From Virgisporangium aurantiacum (GTDB taxonomy: Bacteria; Actinomycetota; Actinomycetes; Mycobacteriales; Micromonosporaceae), in assembly GCF_016863635.1 (NCBI RefSeq), contig NZ_BOPG01000075.1, positions 41,082 to 105,081 of the forward strand: a stretch of 64,000 bases of DNA. Reading direction: 5' to 3'. Both the position numbers and the translations under genes were made by a program. The notes beneath the pieces are model-generated. The model saw nothing but the letters and a program-made list of their open reading frames with translations, was not told where the DNA came from and made no database searches. Of this stretch, positions 7,116 through 14,957 are shown in pieces. Position 1 is the stretch's first letter. Every line of letters begins with the position of its first letter.

Positions 7116-8324
7116 ATGCAGCAGATCGATCCTGAGATGACACCGGCCGAACGGATCAAGCTCTTCCGCATGCGTGCCGGTCTCACGCAGGAACAAGCAG
7201 CCCAACTCAAGGGCTGCACCGTCAGTGCCTGGCGCAAGTGGGAGTCCGGCGAACGGTCGGTCAACTCGCTTGGCGACTGGATCGAGATCGCCCGGATCGT
7301 CCGAGTAAAAGATCTTTTCCGGCTCACCGGTCTGCCCCTTGGCGAGCTTCCAGACGAACCCTCGGAGCACGAAACGATCCCGCCGATTCGCTCGGCGATG
7401 CACGCCTACCCGCAGCGGCTCGACGAACCAGTCGACCTCGACCTGCTCGGCCGATCGCTCGACTTCGCCTGGGGAACTTGGCACGGCTCCGGCAGCCGCT
7501 ACACCCGGACCGGGCCGATGCTGCCCGACCTGATCACAGATACCCGCGCCGCGCTCATTTCCCTCGATGACGCCGAAGACCGGCGACGCGGGCAGCGGCT
7601 TGCGATGCACCTATGGTCGTTGATCCGGGCGTACGGAAAGCGAATCGGCGCGCTTGATGTCGCAATGGTTGCCGCTGATCGAGCATCAACGGCCGCGGAC
7701 AATGCCGACGATCCTTGCTACCGCGCTGCTGCGGCCTGGCACACCGCTACTGTCCTGTCTGCGAGTGGCCATACCGAGGAGGCCGCCGCGTTGTGTCGCG
7801 ACGCTGTCCGCGACCTGGAGGGCATCGACGACCAGGACCCGGAGCGGATCGCCCTGGTCGGCGTGCTGCATCTCCTTCTGGCTGTACAGGAAGCCCGGCT
7901 CCGTAGTGAGCCTGCCGCCATGAACGCGCTCGCGGTCGCCGATCGGGCAGCGGTGGCCGTCGGTGAGACGACATACCACCGGGTCTACTTCGGCCCGACG
8001 AACGTCGGAATCCACCGGAGCGCGGTCGCCCTCGAACTGTCCCGGCCGCACGAGGCGCTGCGGGTAGCCGAACACGTCGACGTATCCCAGTCGCCAAGCG
8101 TCGAGCGTCGCTACGCGCACTACCTCCACCTCGCCCGCGGGTATGCGAACCGTCGCGAGGATCTGGCTGCGTTGCACATGCTGCTGCGTGGAGATCGCGA
8201 GTGTGCAGAGGAATCCAAGATCAATCTGACCGTCAAGGGATTGACCCGGGAACTACTGCGGCGAGAGACGCCAACGACGAGACCTGAACTGCGGCCGTTC
8301 GCCGAGCGTATCGGCGTCGCATAG
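7116..8324 (+). CDS. Second XRE-family regulator with TPR-like domain
   Basis: 402 residues from ATG 7116, preferred over the in-frame ATG at 7044 because the HTH begins shortly after it and TGGGGTG precedes it. HTH: AERIKLFRMRAGLTQEQAAQLKGCTVSAWRKWESGERSV. The rest is a helical repeat sensor region (HLWSLIRAYGKRIGALDVAMVAADRAST, HTATVLSASGHTEEAAALCRDAVRDL, FGPTNVGIHRSAVALELSRPHEALRVAEHV), sharing phrases with the regulator at 5437 (SPTNVNIYKIA). The two are related regulators in tandem. It is followed by two hairpins, so it is transcribed alone. Target unknown. Confidence 0.85.
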   Translation: MQQIDPEMTPAERIKLFRMRAGLTQEQAAQLKGCTVSAWRKWESGERSVNSLGDWIEIARIVRVKDLFRLTGLPLGELPDEPSEHETIPPIRSAMHAYPQRLDEPVDLDLLGRSLDFAWGTWHGSGSRYTRTGPMLPDLITDTRAALISLDDAEDRRRGQRLAMHLWSLIRAYGKRIGALDVAMVAADRASTAADNADDPCYRAAAAWHTATVLSASGHTEEAAALCRDAVRDLEGIDDQDPERIALVGVLHLLLAVQEARLRSEPAAMNALAVADRAAVAVGETTYHRVYFGPTNVGIHRSAVALELSRPHEALRVAEHVDVSQSPSVERRYAHYLHLARGYANRREDLAALHMLLRGDRECAEESKINLTVKGLTRELLRRETPTTRPELRPFAERIGVA

Positions 8325-8340
8325 TCGTACGCCTCGGGTA

Positions 8341-8399
8341 GGTACCCCACGGCGTGGTACCACAGCGCGTGTCACTGCCCCACTGCGGGGCGGTGACAC
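8341..8399 (+). terminator. Tandem terminator hairpins
   Basis: GGTACC...GGTACC at 8341-8361 gives a first stem with a small bulge. GTGTCAC (8369-8375) with GTGACAC (8393-8399), extended inward by GCCCC/GGGGC across one G-U pair, gives a second stem of about 13 bp with a short loop. They begin 17 bases after the stop at 8324 and end that transcript. Confidence 0.7.
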
Positions 8400-8785
8400 G
8401 CCTTTGTATGCCTACGGTCAGTGCTGTGACCGGCAGCACCACATTCGGTCACGCTTGATCGACGTACGCCTATTGGGTTGAGTCGATCTCGCAGGGGAGA
8501 CCGGACGACGGCGATCGCGAGCGCCGCCCGATCACCCCAAGAACGAGAGCGGCAGCGGCCGAGCACTGCCCCGCCGGCGGACCCCGGCTGCTGCTTTCCC
8601 CGGATTAGGCCCCGGCGGTCGCTGCGAACTGGCGCGACCGCTGGGCCGCCATTAGGCAGCGAGGTGAGGGAGCGATGCACGGGATTCTATCGATTGCGAC
8701 GGACGCGGCCGTCGCCACTGAGTTGGCCTATCCGCGCATGCTTAGCCTGGTCCCCGTTGTCATCGTTGAGGGCCGTGTCGTCGCG
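8400..8785. other. Stretch without a clear gene
   Basis: An ATG at 8675 has a good SD (GAGGTGAGGGAGCG) and starts MHGILSIATDAAVATELAYPRMLSLVPVVIVEGRVV. The frame then runs over the antisense of the GntR gene and loses protein character near 8786. It may be the 5' stump of a gene cut off by rearrangement. Nothing else is seen here. Confidence 0.3.
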
Positions 8786-9526
8786 TCACGCCGTGAAGTG
8801 GTACTCAAGGGCGTAGGCGCTCGCGTCCAAGAGCATCTCGTTGACTTCAACGCATTGCCCTGCGTCGGTGTAGGCGTAGCGGGTGATTGCAACGATCGGA
8901 GTTCCGCCCGGCAAGTTGAGGTCGGCGGCCTCGGCGGGGGTAGGCATGCGGCAGATGACCGACTCGGTGAACTTCACCGGTCCGATTCCGGCCTCGGCCA
9001 TCCGGGCATAGATGCCGCCCTTGCCTGGGCCGGTGTAGGAAACCGAGGGCGCTTTTGCGACCACCTCAAGCGGGATGTAGCTCGTTGCGGCTTGCACGGT
9101 CCGTTCTTCGACGGCGAACTTGCGTGATCGCGCGAGGACGGCCGCATCGGCGGGCACGCCCAACGCGTCGGCAACGGATTGAGGCGCCGGAACCTCACCG
9201 ACGACGACGTGAACGACACGGAGCCGGCCGTTCGTGTCATGATCCTGAATCGCTTTCCCGGTCCCCCACTGCTCTTTCGAGAGGCGACCCGGTGATGAGC
9301 GGCGGATCCGGCTGAACATCCGCACGAACAAGCCCTTTCCATGGCGTGAGACGACGATGCCGTCGGCGCGCAGAAGGTCGAGAGCGCGGGCAACCGTGCC
9401 GACGGGCGCGCCGTGGATCTGCGCAAGATCTCGAACCGTGGGGAGGCGGTCGCCCTCAACGAGGCGGCGCGCTGCGATGTCCGCCCGGATGGCGTTCGCA
9501 ATGTCTTGGTAAGCCGACTGAGCCAC
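8786..9526 (-). CDS. GntR/HutC-family transcriptional regulator
   Basis: 246 residues from GTG 9526; a GTG at 9562 is an alternative that would place its start within the operator repeats. The GntR winged helix is at about residues 1-65 (AYQDIANAIRADIAARRLVEGDRLPTVRDLAQIHG, TVARALDLLRADGIVVSRHGKGLFV). A UTRA ligand domain of the HutC type follows (EERTVQAATSYIPLEV, GGIYARMAEAGIGPVKFTESVICRMPTPAEAADL, PIVAITRYAYTDAGQCVEVNEMLLDASAYALEY). HutC-type proteins repress by binding palindromes near their own promoter. A matching repeat lies upstream. It probably governs the divergent plus-strand genes from 9604 onward. Confidence 0.85.
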   Translation of the reverse strand: MAQSAYQDIANAIRADIAARRLVEGDRLPTVRDLAQIHGAPVGTVARALDLLRADGIVVSRHGKGLFVRMFSRIRRSSPGRLSKEQWGTGKAIQDHDTNGRLRVVHVVVGEVPAPQSVADALGVPADAAVLARSRKFAVEERTVQAATSYIPLEVVAKAPSVSYTGPGKGGIYARMAEAGIGPVKFTESVICRMPTPAEAADLNLPGGTPIVAITRYAYTDAGQCVEVNEMLLDASAYALEYHFTA

Positions 9527-9530
9527 GGTG

Positions 9531-9578
9531 TTCAGAATACTGAGTGTTCCGGATGAACACACCTTCAGTGTTCAGAAC
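9531..9578. promoter_or_regulatory. GTGTTCA repeat operator of the GntR regulator
   Basis: GTGTTCAGAA occurs at about 9530-9540 and again at about 9571-9580. Between them are GTGTTCC and TGAACAC in inverted orientation. The cluster spans the divergent gap around the regulator start, as expected for a GntR autoregulatory operator. Confidence 0.6.
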
Positions 9579-9603
9579 GCAGCGTGTGAGATGGGGGGCA
9601 CCG

Positions 9604-9798
9604 ATGGTTAGGAGATCCCCGATGGCCAGCCTGCGTAAAGCATGTGACGGCTACTCCCGCGTGAACCATGCAGGCCAGCGCGCAGCGGCGTTCCTGCGGC
9701 ACCCACGCGCAACAGCGCGTGGACATGCGTCAGTGAACGGGCGCGAGGCCGGACCCACCACACCCGGCATCGAGGCCAGCCCACTCGCCGACGCGTAA
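9604..9798 (+). CDS. Small hypothetical protein
   Basis: 64 residues from ATG 9604 with GGGGGG upstream. It is basic at the start (MVRRSPMASLRKACDGYSRVNHAG) and has no recognised motif. It is the first plus-strand frame after the GntR operator and ends directly before two strong hairpins. Those boundaries make it plausible, but the codon pattern is not decisive. Confidence 0.35.
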   Translation: MVRRSPMASLRKACDGYSRVNHAGQRAAAFLRHPRATARGHASVNGREAGPTTPGIEASPLADA

Positions 9799-9799
9799 C

Positions 9800-9857
9800 G
9801 AGAGCGGCGGCAACCGGCGTTCCTTCCGCGCTGACCGCGTTGGTTGCCGCCGCTCTC
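9800..9857 (+). terminator. 16-bp perfect stem hairpin
   Basis: GAGAGCGGCGGCAACC (9800-9815) pairs without mismatch with 9842-9857 across a 26-base loop, directly after the stop at 9798. A stem of this length implies a terminator or a structured leader. Confidence 0.7.
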
Positions 9858-9865
9858 CCGAAGAC

Positions 9866-9912
9866 GAGAGCGGGCGACGTAGCCCCGGAGCCTCCGGCCG
9901 TCGCCCGCTCTC
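9866..9912 (+). terminator. 14-bp perfect stem hairpin
   Basis: GAGAGCGGGCGACG (9866-9879) pairs perfectly with CGTCGCCCGCTCTC (9899-9912). It follows the previous hairpin by 8 bases and shares its GAGAGCGG start, so the two could also form alternative pairings. Confidence 0.65.
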
Positions 9913-9989
9913 CCGAGACCGGCCCCGGTGGTGTTTGCCAAAAGCGGCGCAGCCACCGGGCAGCCACACCGAGCACAGGAGGGACGCGC

Positions 9990-10157
9990 GTGAGGACCTA
10001 CCACGACGCGGCCATGACCTACGTCGACGCCGTCAACATCTTGATCGAGCACCAGCCACTGGGCACGCGCTGCCGGCGCTGCGGTTTGCCGTGGAAGCGC
10101 ACGCCCAGGGCGCAGGCCACCACGGTGATGGTCGGCCGAGCGGGGTACGTCCGATGA
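9990..10157 (+). CDS. Small zinc-ribbon-like protein
   Basis: 55 residues from GTG 9990; AGGAGGGACGCGC before it is a strong SD. An amphipathic helix (YHDAAMTYVDAVNILIEHQP) is followed by CRRCGLPWKR, a CXXC pair that could bind zinc as one half of a ribbon or dimerise. The stop overlaps the next start (ATGA at 10154), so it is co-translated with the membrane protein downstream. Confidence 0.6.
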   Translation: MRTYHDAAMTYVDAVNILIEHQPLGTRCRRCGLPWKRTPRAQATTVMVGRAGYVR

Positions 10158-10381
10158 CCGGCACCGAGCAGGCCTGGTTCCAGCCGTACGCGTTCGTCGT
10201 GCTCACGGTCGCCGCGTTCAGCGTGATCGCGTGCATGGCCGTAGCCCGGCGGTGGACCTGCCCGCACCCCAGCCGCGATCGTCAACCGACGTTCGACGAC
10301 CGCGGTATCCGGGACGGCTACCGCTGTGGGCGCTGCGGCCTGCCGATACCGACAATCTTTCACGCTTTGTCGGACGGGTGA
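10154..10381 (+). CDS. Small membrane protein with C-terminal CXXC pair
   Basis: 75 residues; ATGA overlap with the gene before. Residues about 9-31 are one hydrophobic membrane segment (PYAFVVLTVAAFSVIACMAVA). It is followed by a basic turn (RRWTCPHPSRDRQ) and a C-terminal YRCGRCGLPIPTIF with CXXC. The CXXCGLP signature is shared with the protein encoded just upstream, so the two may share a metal-binding or dimerisation mode. Function unknown. Confidence 0.6.
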   Translation: MTGTEQAWFQPYAFVVLTVAAFSVIACMAVARRWTCPHPSRDRQPTFDDRGIRDGYRCGRCGLPIPTIFHALSDG

Positions 10382-10385
10382 CGTG

Positions 10386-10649
10386 ATGACGACCGGACCG
10401 GGCGGCGAGCGGCTCCTGACCGACGCGTCGGACGAGGTGGCAACTCAGTTCCGCTACATCCGCACCGTGCTCGTCGATGCCGCCGGGGGCGACTGGATCG
10501 TCGAGGTGGACCGTGAACCGGTCGACCGAGACGACGACATCGCAGGCAAAACCCGGCTGGCCTTCCTCGTGCCGGACCGCCCGCAATGGGACATCGACCT
10601 GCCGAACGAGGTGTTGGTTCGAATCGCTCAGCAGATCGGGAACCTGTGA
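10386..10649 (+). CDS. Small acidic hypothetical protein
   Basis: 87 residues from ATG 10386, with GTG 10383 directly before it, 4 bases after the previous stop. It is acidic and soluble (LTDASDEVATQFRYIRTVLVDAAGGDWIVEVDREPVDRDDDIAGKTRLAFLVPDRPQWDIDLPNEVLVRIAQQIGNL). No family recognised. It overlaps the next frame by GTGA at 10646, which supports a real coupled unit. Confidence 0.55.
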   Translation: MTTGPGGERLLTDASDEVATQFRYIRTVLVDAAGGDWIVEVDREPVDRDDDIAGKTRLAFLVPDRPQWDIDLPNEVLVRIAQQIGNL

Positions 10650-11266
10650 CCGATCTCCCGCCGTGGCCCGGCCCGCTCACCGCCCAGAGCACCTGGTCGG
10701 ACGTCTACGTGTTCTCGCCGACTCGGTCGGGCCCCGCTTCTCCATCGATTCCTGGGCCCACAACCTCGATTCCAGAAACCTGTGGCCCCACAAGGATGTT
10801 GATGTCTGGCGGCGTCGTCGTGGACCCACCCTCCATGCGGCTCGGCGCCGAAGTGCTGCCGCAACGGTCTTCGACCGGCTTGCCACCGAAACACTGCGCC
10901 GAGGTGTCGCGGGTGGGAGCGCAACGTCCCGAGGCCGCAGGCCTGGCCGCGGAGCTCGTCCAGCTCGGCTGGCCGAAGTACCGCCGTTCCAGCCCTTGGG
11001 ATCGGTGGGGCCAACTGGAGCTGGAACTGCCATCGACGCGTGTGCACTCATTACCGACGGTGGGCCCAGAACTTTCCGGAGTGGTGGGGCCAGAGAACCC
11101 CGGAGAAACATCTACGACCGGCTACTGCACGAACAGGCGGAACGGAACAAGCGCACTGCCAAGAGGAAGCCACCCTCCCGAGTGCCAGCGCACAGCGCGC
11201 CGGAGAGAAAGGAGCGAGCAGCCAATGATCGTCAGTAAAGCTGAGTTCGGCGACCTGGTCGCCTGA
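10646..11266 (+). pseudogene. Frame-broken gene of unknown function
   Basis: A straight reading from GTG 10646 gives 206 residues, but protein character jumps between frames. It opens as TDLPPWPGPLTAQSTWSDVYV. Then frame +1 gives ADSVGPRFSIDSWAHNLDS. The first frame returns with EAAGLAAELVQLGWPKYR. A third frame gives HYRRWAQNFPEWWGQRTPE near 11045-11100, followed by NIYDRLLHEQAERNKRTAKR. The joined phrases look like one conserved soluble protein damaged by several small indels. It could still be sequencing error. Family not recognised. Confidence 0.45.
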
Positions 11267-11280
11267 CCGCAGCGTGAGCC

Positions 11281-11360
11281 GGGGTGGCCGGCATCGAGGG
11301 ACACCGGCCGCCCCTTCACGCCCTGATCCACCCAACAGCCGGCGGCACGCTGCCGTCGGC
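11281..11360 (+). terminator. Two hairpins upstream of the 70-residue peptide gene
   Basis: GGGGTGGCCGG (11281-11291) pairs with CCGGCCGCCCC (11304-11314) with one G-U. GCCGGCGGCA (11338-11347) pairs with TGCCGTCGGC (11351-11360) with one G-U around a 3-base loop. The first ends the upstream unit. The second sits 41 bases before the next ATG and may be part of its leader. Confidence 0.55.
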
Positions 11361-11400
11361 CGCTTCACCCTGCCCCCGCCACCCTTCTGAACGGAGCGAA

Positions 11401-11613
11401 ATGACACCAGCCGTAGATCGACTGCGCAACGACGCCGGCCGAGAGGAAGACCCGCCTATCCGGGACGGTGCGCCGCAAGGCCCGACCACCGCCCTCGACG
11501 CCGGCGCACCGGCAGACCAGTGCGACACCGTATGCAAGCTCCTGGGCTGCCGACTCGCCGATGCCTTCGACGACGATCCGGACCTGCACTGGCTGAGCGG
11601 CGGCGGCATCTAA
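11401..11613 (+). CDS. 70-residue peptide, candidate RiPP precursor
   Basis: ATG 11401 follows GAACGGAGCGAA, almost identical to the pre-start sequence of the methyltransferase gene at 11753. The N-terminal 40 residues are acidic and Gly/Pro-rich (leader-like: REEDPPIRDGAPQGPTTALDAGAPAD). The last 30 hold three Cys (QCDTVCKLLGC), an acidic FDDDPDL patch and a LHWLSGGGI end. The leader/core contrast and the neighbouring methyltransferase, protease and PLP enzyme make a modified peptide conceivable. I do not know the family. An ordinary small protein is equally possible. Confidence 0.5.
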   Translation: MTPAVDRLRNDAGREEDPPIRDGAPQGPTTALDAGAPADQCDTVCKLLGCRLADAFDDDPDLHWLSGGGI

Positions 11614-11689
11614 CGGCTCTCACCCTCATGGACCGGCAGCCCTTCGAGCACCCGCCCACCCGGCAGTTGCCCTGCCCGAAGGCTGCCCA

Positions 11690-11724
11690 GCCGGCCCGTC
11701 TCGACCTCTCGGGGGCGGGCCGGC
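11690..11724 (+). terminator. GC-rich hairpin before the methyltransferase gene
   Basis: GCCGGCCCG (11690-11698) pairs with CGGGCCGGC (11716-11724). The region 11614-11752 has no gene. It ends in CCACCCTTCGAACGGAGTGAC before the ATG, a leader also seen before 11401. Confidence 0.55.
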
Positions 11725-11752
11725 GCCTTACCCACCCTTCGAACGGAGTGAC

Positions 11753-12619
11753 ATGACACTGAGCACGACGTACGCGCTCGACAACGACCAGCAGGGCGCC
11801 TCCACCTCGCTCGCCTGGCTGGCGCAAGTCCTCGACCCGCACACCATGCGGATCCTGCAGCCGCTGGTCCGGCCAGGCTCCCGCGTCCTGGAATTGGGCG
11901 CAGGCACGGGAACCATCGCCCGCAAACTCGCCGACATCGTCATCCACGAGCCGGTCACGGCAGCCACCGACGACGACGTGCTTGCCCCCCTTCCCACCGG
12001 TCCGCGCGGCCTGGTCGTGGCGACCGACCTCAAGCCGATTCACGTCCAACCCACACACCCCGGCGTCCGGGTGGAAAAGCATGACCTGCGCATCCACCCC
12101 GTCACCGCCATCAAGGGCGGCCCCTGGGACCTCATCCATCTGCGATGCGTCATGGCCCACCTCGGCAACCGCAACGAACTCATCGCCGAGCTGGCCGCGG
12201 CCCTCGCGCCCGGTGGCCACCTGGTGATCGAGGAATGGGGCGGCGTCGGGGCCGGCATGGTGCTACGGGCACCGACCGATCAGACCGAGGTGCTGTACTC
12301 CGCCTACCAGCAGGCGCTGAGGAACTACTTCACGGACTACGGCAACGACGGAACCTGGATCCTGCGCGCGTACCGGCTGATGGTCGAGGCCGGCCTGGAG
12401 GCGGAAGTCCAGACCGGTGCGAAGTCGTGGGTCGGTGGGAAGGCTGGCTGCCGCCTGCCGATCGCGATGTCCGAGCAGATCGAGGACCAGCTCATCGCGC
12501 AGGGCATGACCCTCGACGATCTGCAGAAGTTGCGGACCCACCTGGTCGACCCAGCGGTAACGGTGATGGGCAACCAGACCTGGTCGTTCATCGGCCGGCG
12601 ACCGATCGCAGAGGGGTGA
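11753..12619 (+). CDS. Class I SAM-dependent methyltransferase
   Basis: 288 residues; CGGAGTGAC before ATG 11753. Motif I is VLELGAGTGTIARKLADI at about residues 44-61. It is followed by ATDLKPI, DLIHLRCVMAHLGNR and LAPGGHLVIEEWG, the usual Rossmann methyltransferase order. About 40 extra residues lie between motif I and ATDL (ATDDDVLAPLPTGPRG). The C-terminal part (about 175-288) is a helical cap. The substrate is unknown; it could be the adjacent 70-residue peptide or a small molecule. The next gene follows after 3 bases, so they form one unit. Confidence 0.85.
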   Translation: MTLSTTYALDNDQQGASTSLAWLAQVLDPHTMRILQPLVRPGSRVLELGAGTGTIARKLADIVIHEPVTAATDDDVLAPLPTGPRGLVVATDLKPIHVQPTHPGVRVEKHDLRIHPVTAIKGGPWDLIHLRCVMAHLGNRNELIAELAAALAPGGHLVIEEWGGVGAGMVLRAPTDQTEVLYSAYQQALRNYFTDYGNDGTWILRAYRLMVEAGLEAEVQTGAKSWVGGKAGCRLPIAMSEQIEDQLIAQGMTLDDLQKLRTHLVDPAVTVMGNQTWSFIGRRPIAEG

Positions 12620-12622
12620 CCC

Positions 12623-13678
12623 ATGCTGTCCCCGAAGAGCGTCGCTCCGCTCCTCGCGCGCCGAGGACTCCTCACCGCAGCCGCCGGCGGGGCAGCCGCC
12701 ACACTGATCGGCTGCAGTAACAACAAACCCCGCCGCCCGACCAGCGGAAAGATCGAAAAGGTGGCATATCTGACCGGCTTCAACATCACCGGCCAGGACG
12801 CCTTCCTGTACGTGGCCAAAGAGCAGGGCTACTTCCACGACGCCGGACTCGACGTCGACATCCAGGCCGGCGCCGGAACCCAGCGCAACCTCGCCACCCT
12901 CAAGTCCGGCAAGGCGCAGATCGCCTGTATCGACGTCGCCGGCGGCATCATCGAAAGCCAACGCAAGCCTGCCGTGGACTTCCGGATCTTCGCCACGATC
13001 TACCAGCGCGGGGTGTCATGCATCGTCGCGCTGCCCACGGCCAACATCCACGCACCCCAGGACCTCAAGGGCAAGAAGATCGGCTTCACGGTCGGCGGGG
13101 TCAACCGCAGCATCTTCCCGGCCTATGCCAGCGCCGCCGGAATGAAGGACAGCGACATTGCCTGGGTCGAGATGGCCCCGACGGGCATCCGGCCAGCGCT
13201 CATGGCCGGGCAACTCGACGCCTCGACCGAGATCGTGATCGGGCGTCCCGCGATCGAGGCGGCCGCCCGGGCGGCGGGGAAGCTGCGCCCTGGAGAGACG
13301 GTCACAATGCTCCCGTACTCCGACCTGCTCCGCGATGTGGTCGGCAACGCGATCGGCTGTCTGACCGAGACCGCGATGACCAACCCCGACCTGGTGCGCG
13401 GATTCCGCGACGCCACGATGCGCGGCCTCGTCGACACGATCGCCGACCCGGCCCAGGCCGGCGAGATCATGGCCAAACACGTTCCGGCCTACACGCCGGA
13501 GATCGCCGCCGCCGAGGTGAAGGAGATGATCCCGTACGTCCGCGGCAGCGACGCGATCGGCTACCTCGACCCGGTGCGGGTGCGAGCGTGCATCGCCCTC
13601 ATCCAGGGCCTGGGGCTCGTCCCCTCCGGCGTCGCCCCGGAGAACATCGTGGCCTTCGACCTGCAGCCACACCGATGA
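12623..13678 (+). CDS. ABC-type substrate-binding lipoprotein (NMT1/SsuA-like)
   Basis: 351 residues. Residues 1-33 carry a twin-Arg-like LARRGLL, a hydrophobic stretch and the lipobox LIGC. The mature part matches the NMT1/SsuA periplasmic-binding fold: KVAYLTGFNITGQDAFLYVAKEQGYFHDAGLDVDIQ, LKSGKAQIACIDVAGGI, PQDLKGKKIGFTVGGVNRSIFPAYASAAG, MAGQLDAS. Members bind pyrimidine precursors, sulfonates or aromatic acids. The cognate permease and ATPase are not in this window, so it may work with a distant transporter. The last codons overlap the start of a 34-residue frame (ATGA). Confidence 0.85.
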   Translation: MLSPKSVAPLLARRGLLTAAAGGAAATLIGCSNNKPRRPTSGKIEKVAYLTGFNITGQDAFLYVAKEQGYFHDAGLDVDIQAGAGTQRNLATLKSGKAQIACIDVAGGIIESQRKPAVDFRIFATIYQRGVSCIVALPTANIHAPQDLKGKKIGFTVGGVNRSIFPAYASAAGMKDSDIAWVEMAPTGIRPALMAGQLDASTEIVIGRPAIEAAARAAGKLRPGETVTMLPYSDLLRDVVGNAIGCLTETAMTNPDLVRGFRDATMRGLVDTIADPAQAGEIMAKHVPAYTPEIAAAEVKEMIPYVRGSDAIGYLDPVRVRACIALIQGLGLVPSGVAPENIVAFDLQPHR

Positions 13679-13779
13679 CAGACAGAGGAGGTCCGGCCAC
13701 CGCGACCGGACGCACACCCGGCGAGATCGACGGCTACCTCGCCGCAGCCCTGGCTGGCCTCACACCCCAACCCAGATAG
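13675..13779 (+). CDS. 34-residue peptide coupled to the binding-protein gene
   Basis: The ATG at 13675 overlaps the previous stop as ATGA. Sequence features: Gly/Thr-rich start, then GEIDGYLAAALAGLTPQPR. It is followed at once by a 13-bp terminator-like stem. Coupling suggests it is translated. A role as a leader or small peptide product is only a guess. Confidence 0.35.
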   Translation: MTDRGGPATATGRTPGEIDGYLAAALAGLTPQPR

Positions 13780-13822
13780 GACCAGGAGCCCGCTGCGATG
13801 GCCGTCCAGCGCGCTCCATCCC

Positions 13823-13860
13823 GGCCGGCCCGCCCTCCCCACATCCGGGGCGGGCCGGCC
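13823..13860 (+). terminator. 13-bp perfect stem terminator
   Basis: GGCCGGCCCGCCC (13823-13835) pairs without mismatch with GGGCGGGCCGGCC (13848-13860) around a 12-base loop, after the 13779 stop. Confidence 0.7.
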
Positions 13861-13868
13861 CCCAGACC

Positions 13869-13976
13869 GGCGATCCCTCGCTTCAACCCACAGTCCCCGG
13901 TGGGTAGCGCCTGCACCAGCAGGAGGCGCCGCGATGCGAGGGATCGCCCCATCACCCGGTGCCAGCCGGCACCGGG
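13869..13976 (+). promoter_or_regulatory. Structured leader upstream of the protease gene
   Basis: GGCGATCCCTCGC (13869-13881) pairs perfectly with GCGAGGGATCGCC (13936-13948), enclosing an inner stem GCGCCT/AGGCGC (13907-13912 and 13924-13929). A separate hairpin CCCGGTGCC/GGCACCGGG follows at 13955-13976, 28 bases before the protease ATG. The multi-stem layout looks like a cis-acting RNA rather than a simple terminator. Its class is unknown to me. Confidence 0.45.
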
Positions 13977-14004
13977 CCGCTCACAGCACACGAGAAAGGT
14001 CCGA

Positions 14005-14910
14005 ATGAAACCCCTCACACGATCGATGACCTTGGTGGTCACGTTTCTCGCGGCGTTCGTCGCCGGAAGTCCGCCGGCCACCGCGATCGTCGGCGGACAC
14101 GACGCCACCCAGACCTACCCCGGCATGGCGTCGCTGACCGTCGCAATGGCCGACGGCCGGACCGCCTGGTGCGGCGCGTCCCTGATCAGCCCGCGATGGT
14201 TGCTGACGGCAGCTCACTGCGTGTCCGAAGACGCAGCAGCACCGATGCCCGTCGCCGTACCCGGCTCCACCGTGACCGCCCGCGTCGGGTCGAACGACCG
14301 GACCCAAGGTGGCACGGTCGTCACCGGCCAGCAGGTCTTCCTACCTCCGGACTGGAACTGGGGCATGCCCACCGGCCGGCCGGTGTCCGACCTGGCGCTG
14401 GTCAAGCTGACCCGCCCGGCGTACGTGCCGCTGATGCCTCTCGGGGCCCGGCAGGTCCCCGAGACGGCTGCCGTTCGACCGATCGGCTGGGGACTGACCC
14501 AGTTCCCGCCGCCGCCCGGCATTCCTCCGGCGGAGGCGATCCCGACCATGCTGCAAGAGCGGGACGCCACGCGGCTGGCCGCCAGCGCCTGCGACGGCGG
14601 ATTCATGAGCGCCGGTGAGATCTGCGTCAGCCCGGCAAGCTGCTTCGGCGACTCCGGTGGCCCGCTCCTGCGACCGGTACACGGCGACCACCGATGGGCG
14701 ACGGTCGGCATCACCAGCCGAGGAACCACGGCTGGGGCGCAGTGCGTCGGTCCTCGCGTCTACACCGACCCCACCTACCCGCCATTCGTCCTCTGGATGG
14801 CCAAGACGATGCTGACGTCGAAGATCCAGCCGTGCACCTGCCCACCGACCCCGTACGCGGCAACCGATAGCACGCGCGCGGACCGGTTCAAGCCGCTCAT
14901 CACCACATAA
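14005..14910 (+). CDS. Secreted trypsin-like serine protease (S1 family)
   Basis: 301 residues from ATG 14005, preferred to an ORF start at 13798 because GAAAGG precedes it and the signal peptide begins here (MKPLTRSMTLVVTFLAAFVAGSPPATA). The mature end IVGGHDATQTYPGMASL is the classic trypsin N-terminus. Catalytic His is in LTAAHC, Asp in SDLALVKL and Ser in CFGDSGGP. A short tail with CTCPP follows the protease domain. It has no long propeptide, so signal cleavage would directly create the active N-terminus. In this cassette it may process an exported peptide, but it could also be an independent exoprotease. Confidence 0.92.
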   Translation: MKPLTRSMTLVVTFLAAFVAGSPPATAIVGGHDATQTYPGMASLTVAMADGRTAWCGASLISPRWLLTAAHCVSEDAAAPMPVAVPGSTVTARVGSNDRTQGGTVVTGQQVFLPPDWNWGMPTGRPVSDLALVKLTRPAYVPLMPLGARQVPETAAVRPIGWGLTQFPPPPGIPPAEAIPTMLQERDATRLAASACDGGFMSAGEICVSPASCFGDSGGPLLRPVHGDHRWATVGITSRGTTAGAQCVGPRVYTDPTYPPFVLWMAKTMLTSKIQPCTCPPTPYAATDSTRADRFKPLITT

Positions 14911-14923
14911 CGCACAGGAATCC

Positions 14924-14957
14924 GGTCCGGCCACCGCGCAACGGGGGTGGCCGGACC
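14924..14957 (+). terminator. 12-bp perfect stem terminator after the protease gene
   Basis: GGTCCGGCCACC (14924-14935) pairs with GGTGGCCGGACC (14946-14957), 13 bases after the stop. The following leader (to 15152) again contains stem-like runs such as CCCCCTGCAGCGGGGG near 14984-14999, echoing the one before the protease gene. Confidence 0.7.
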
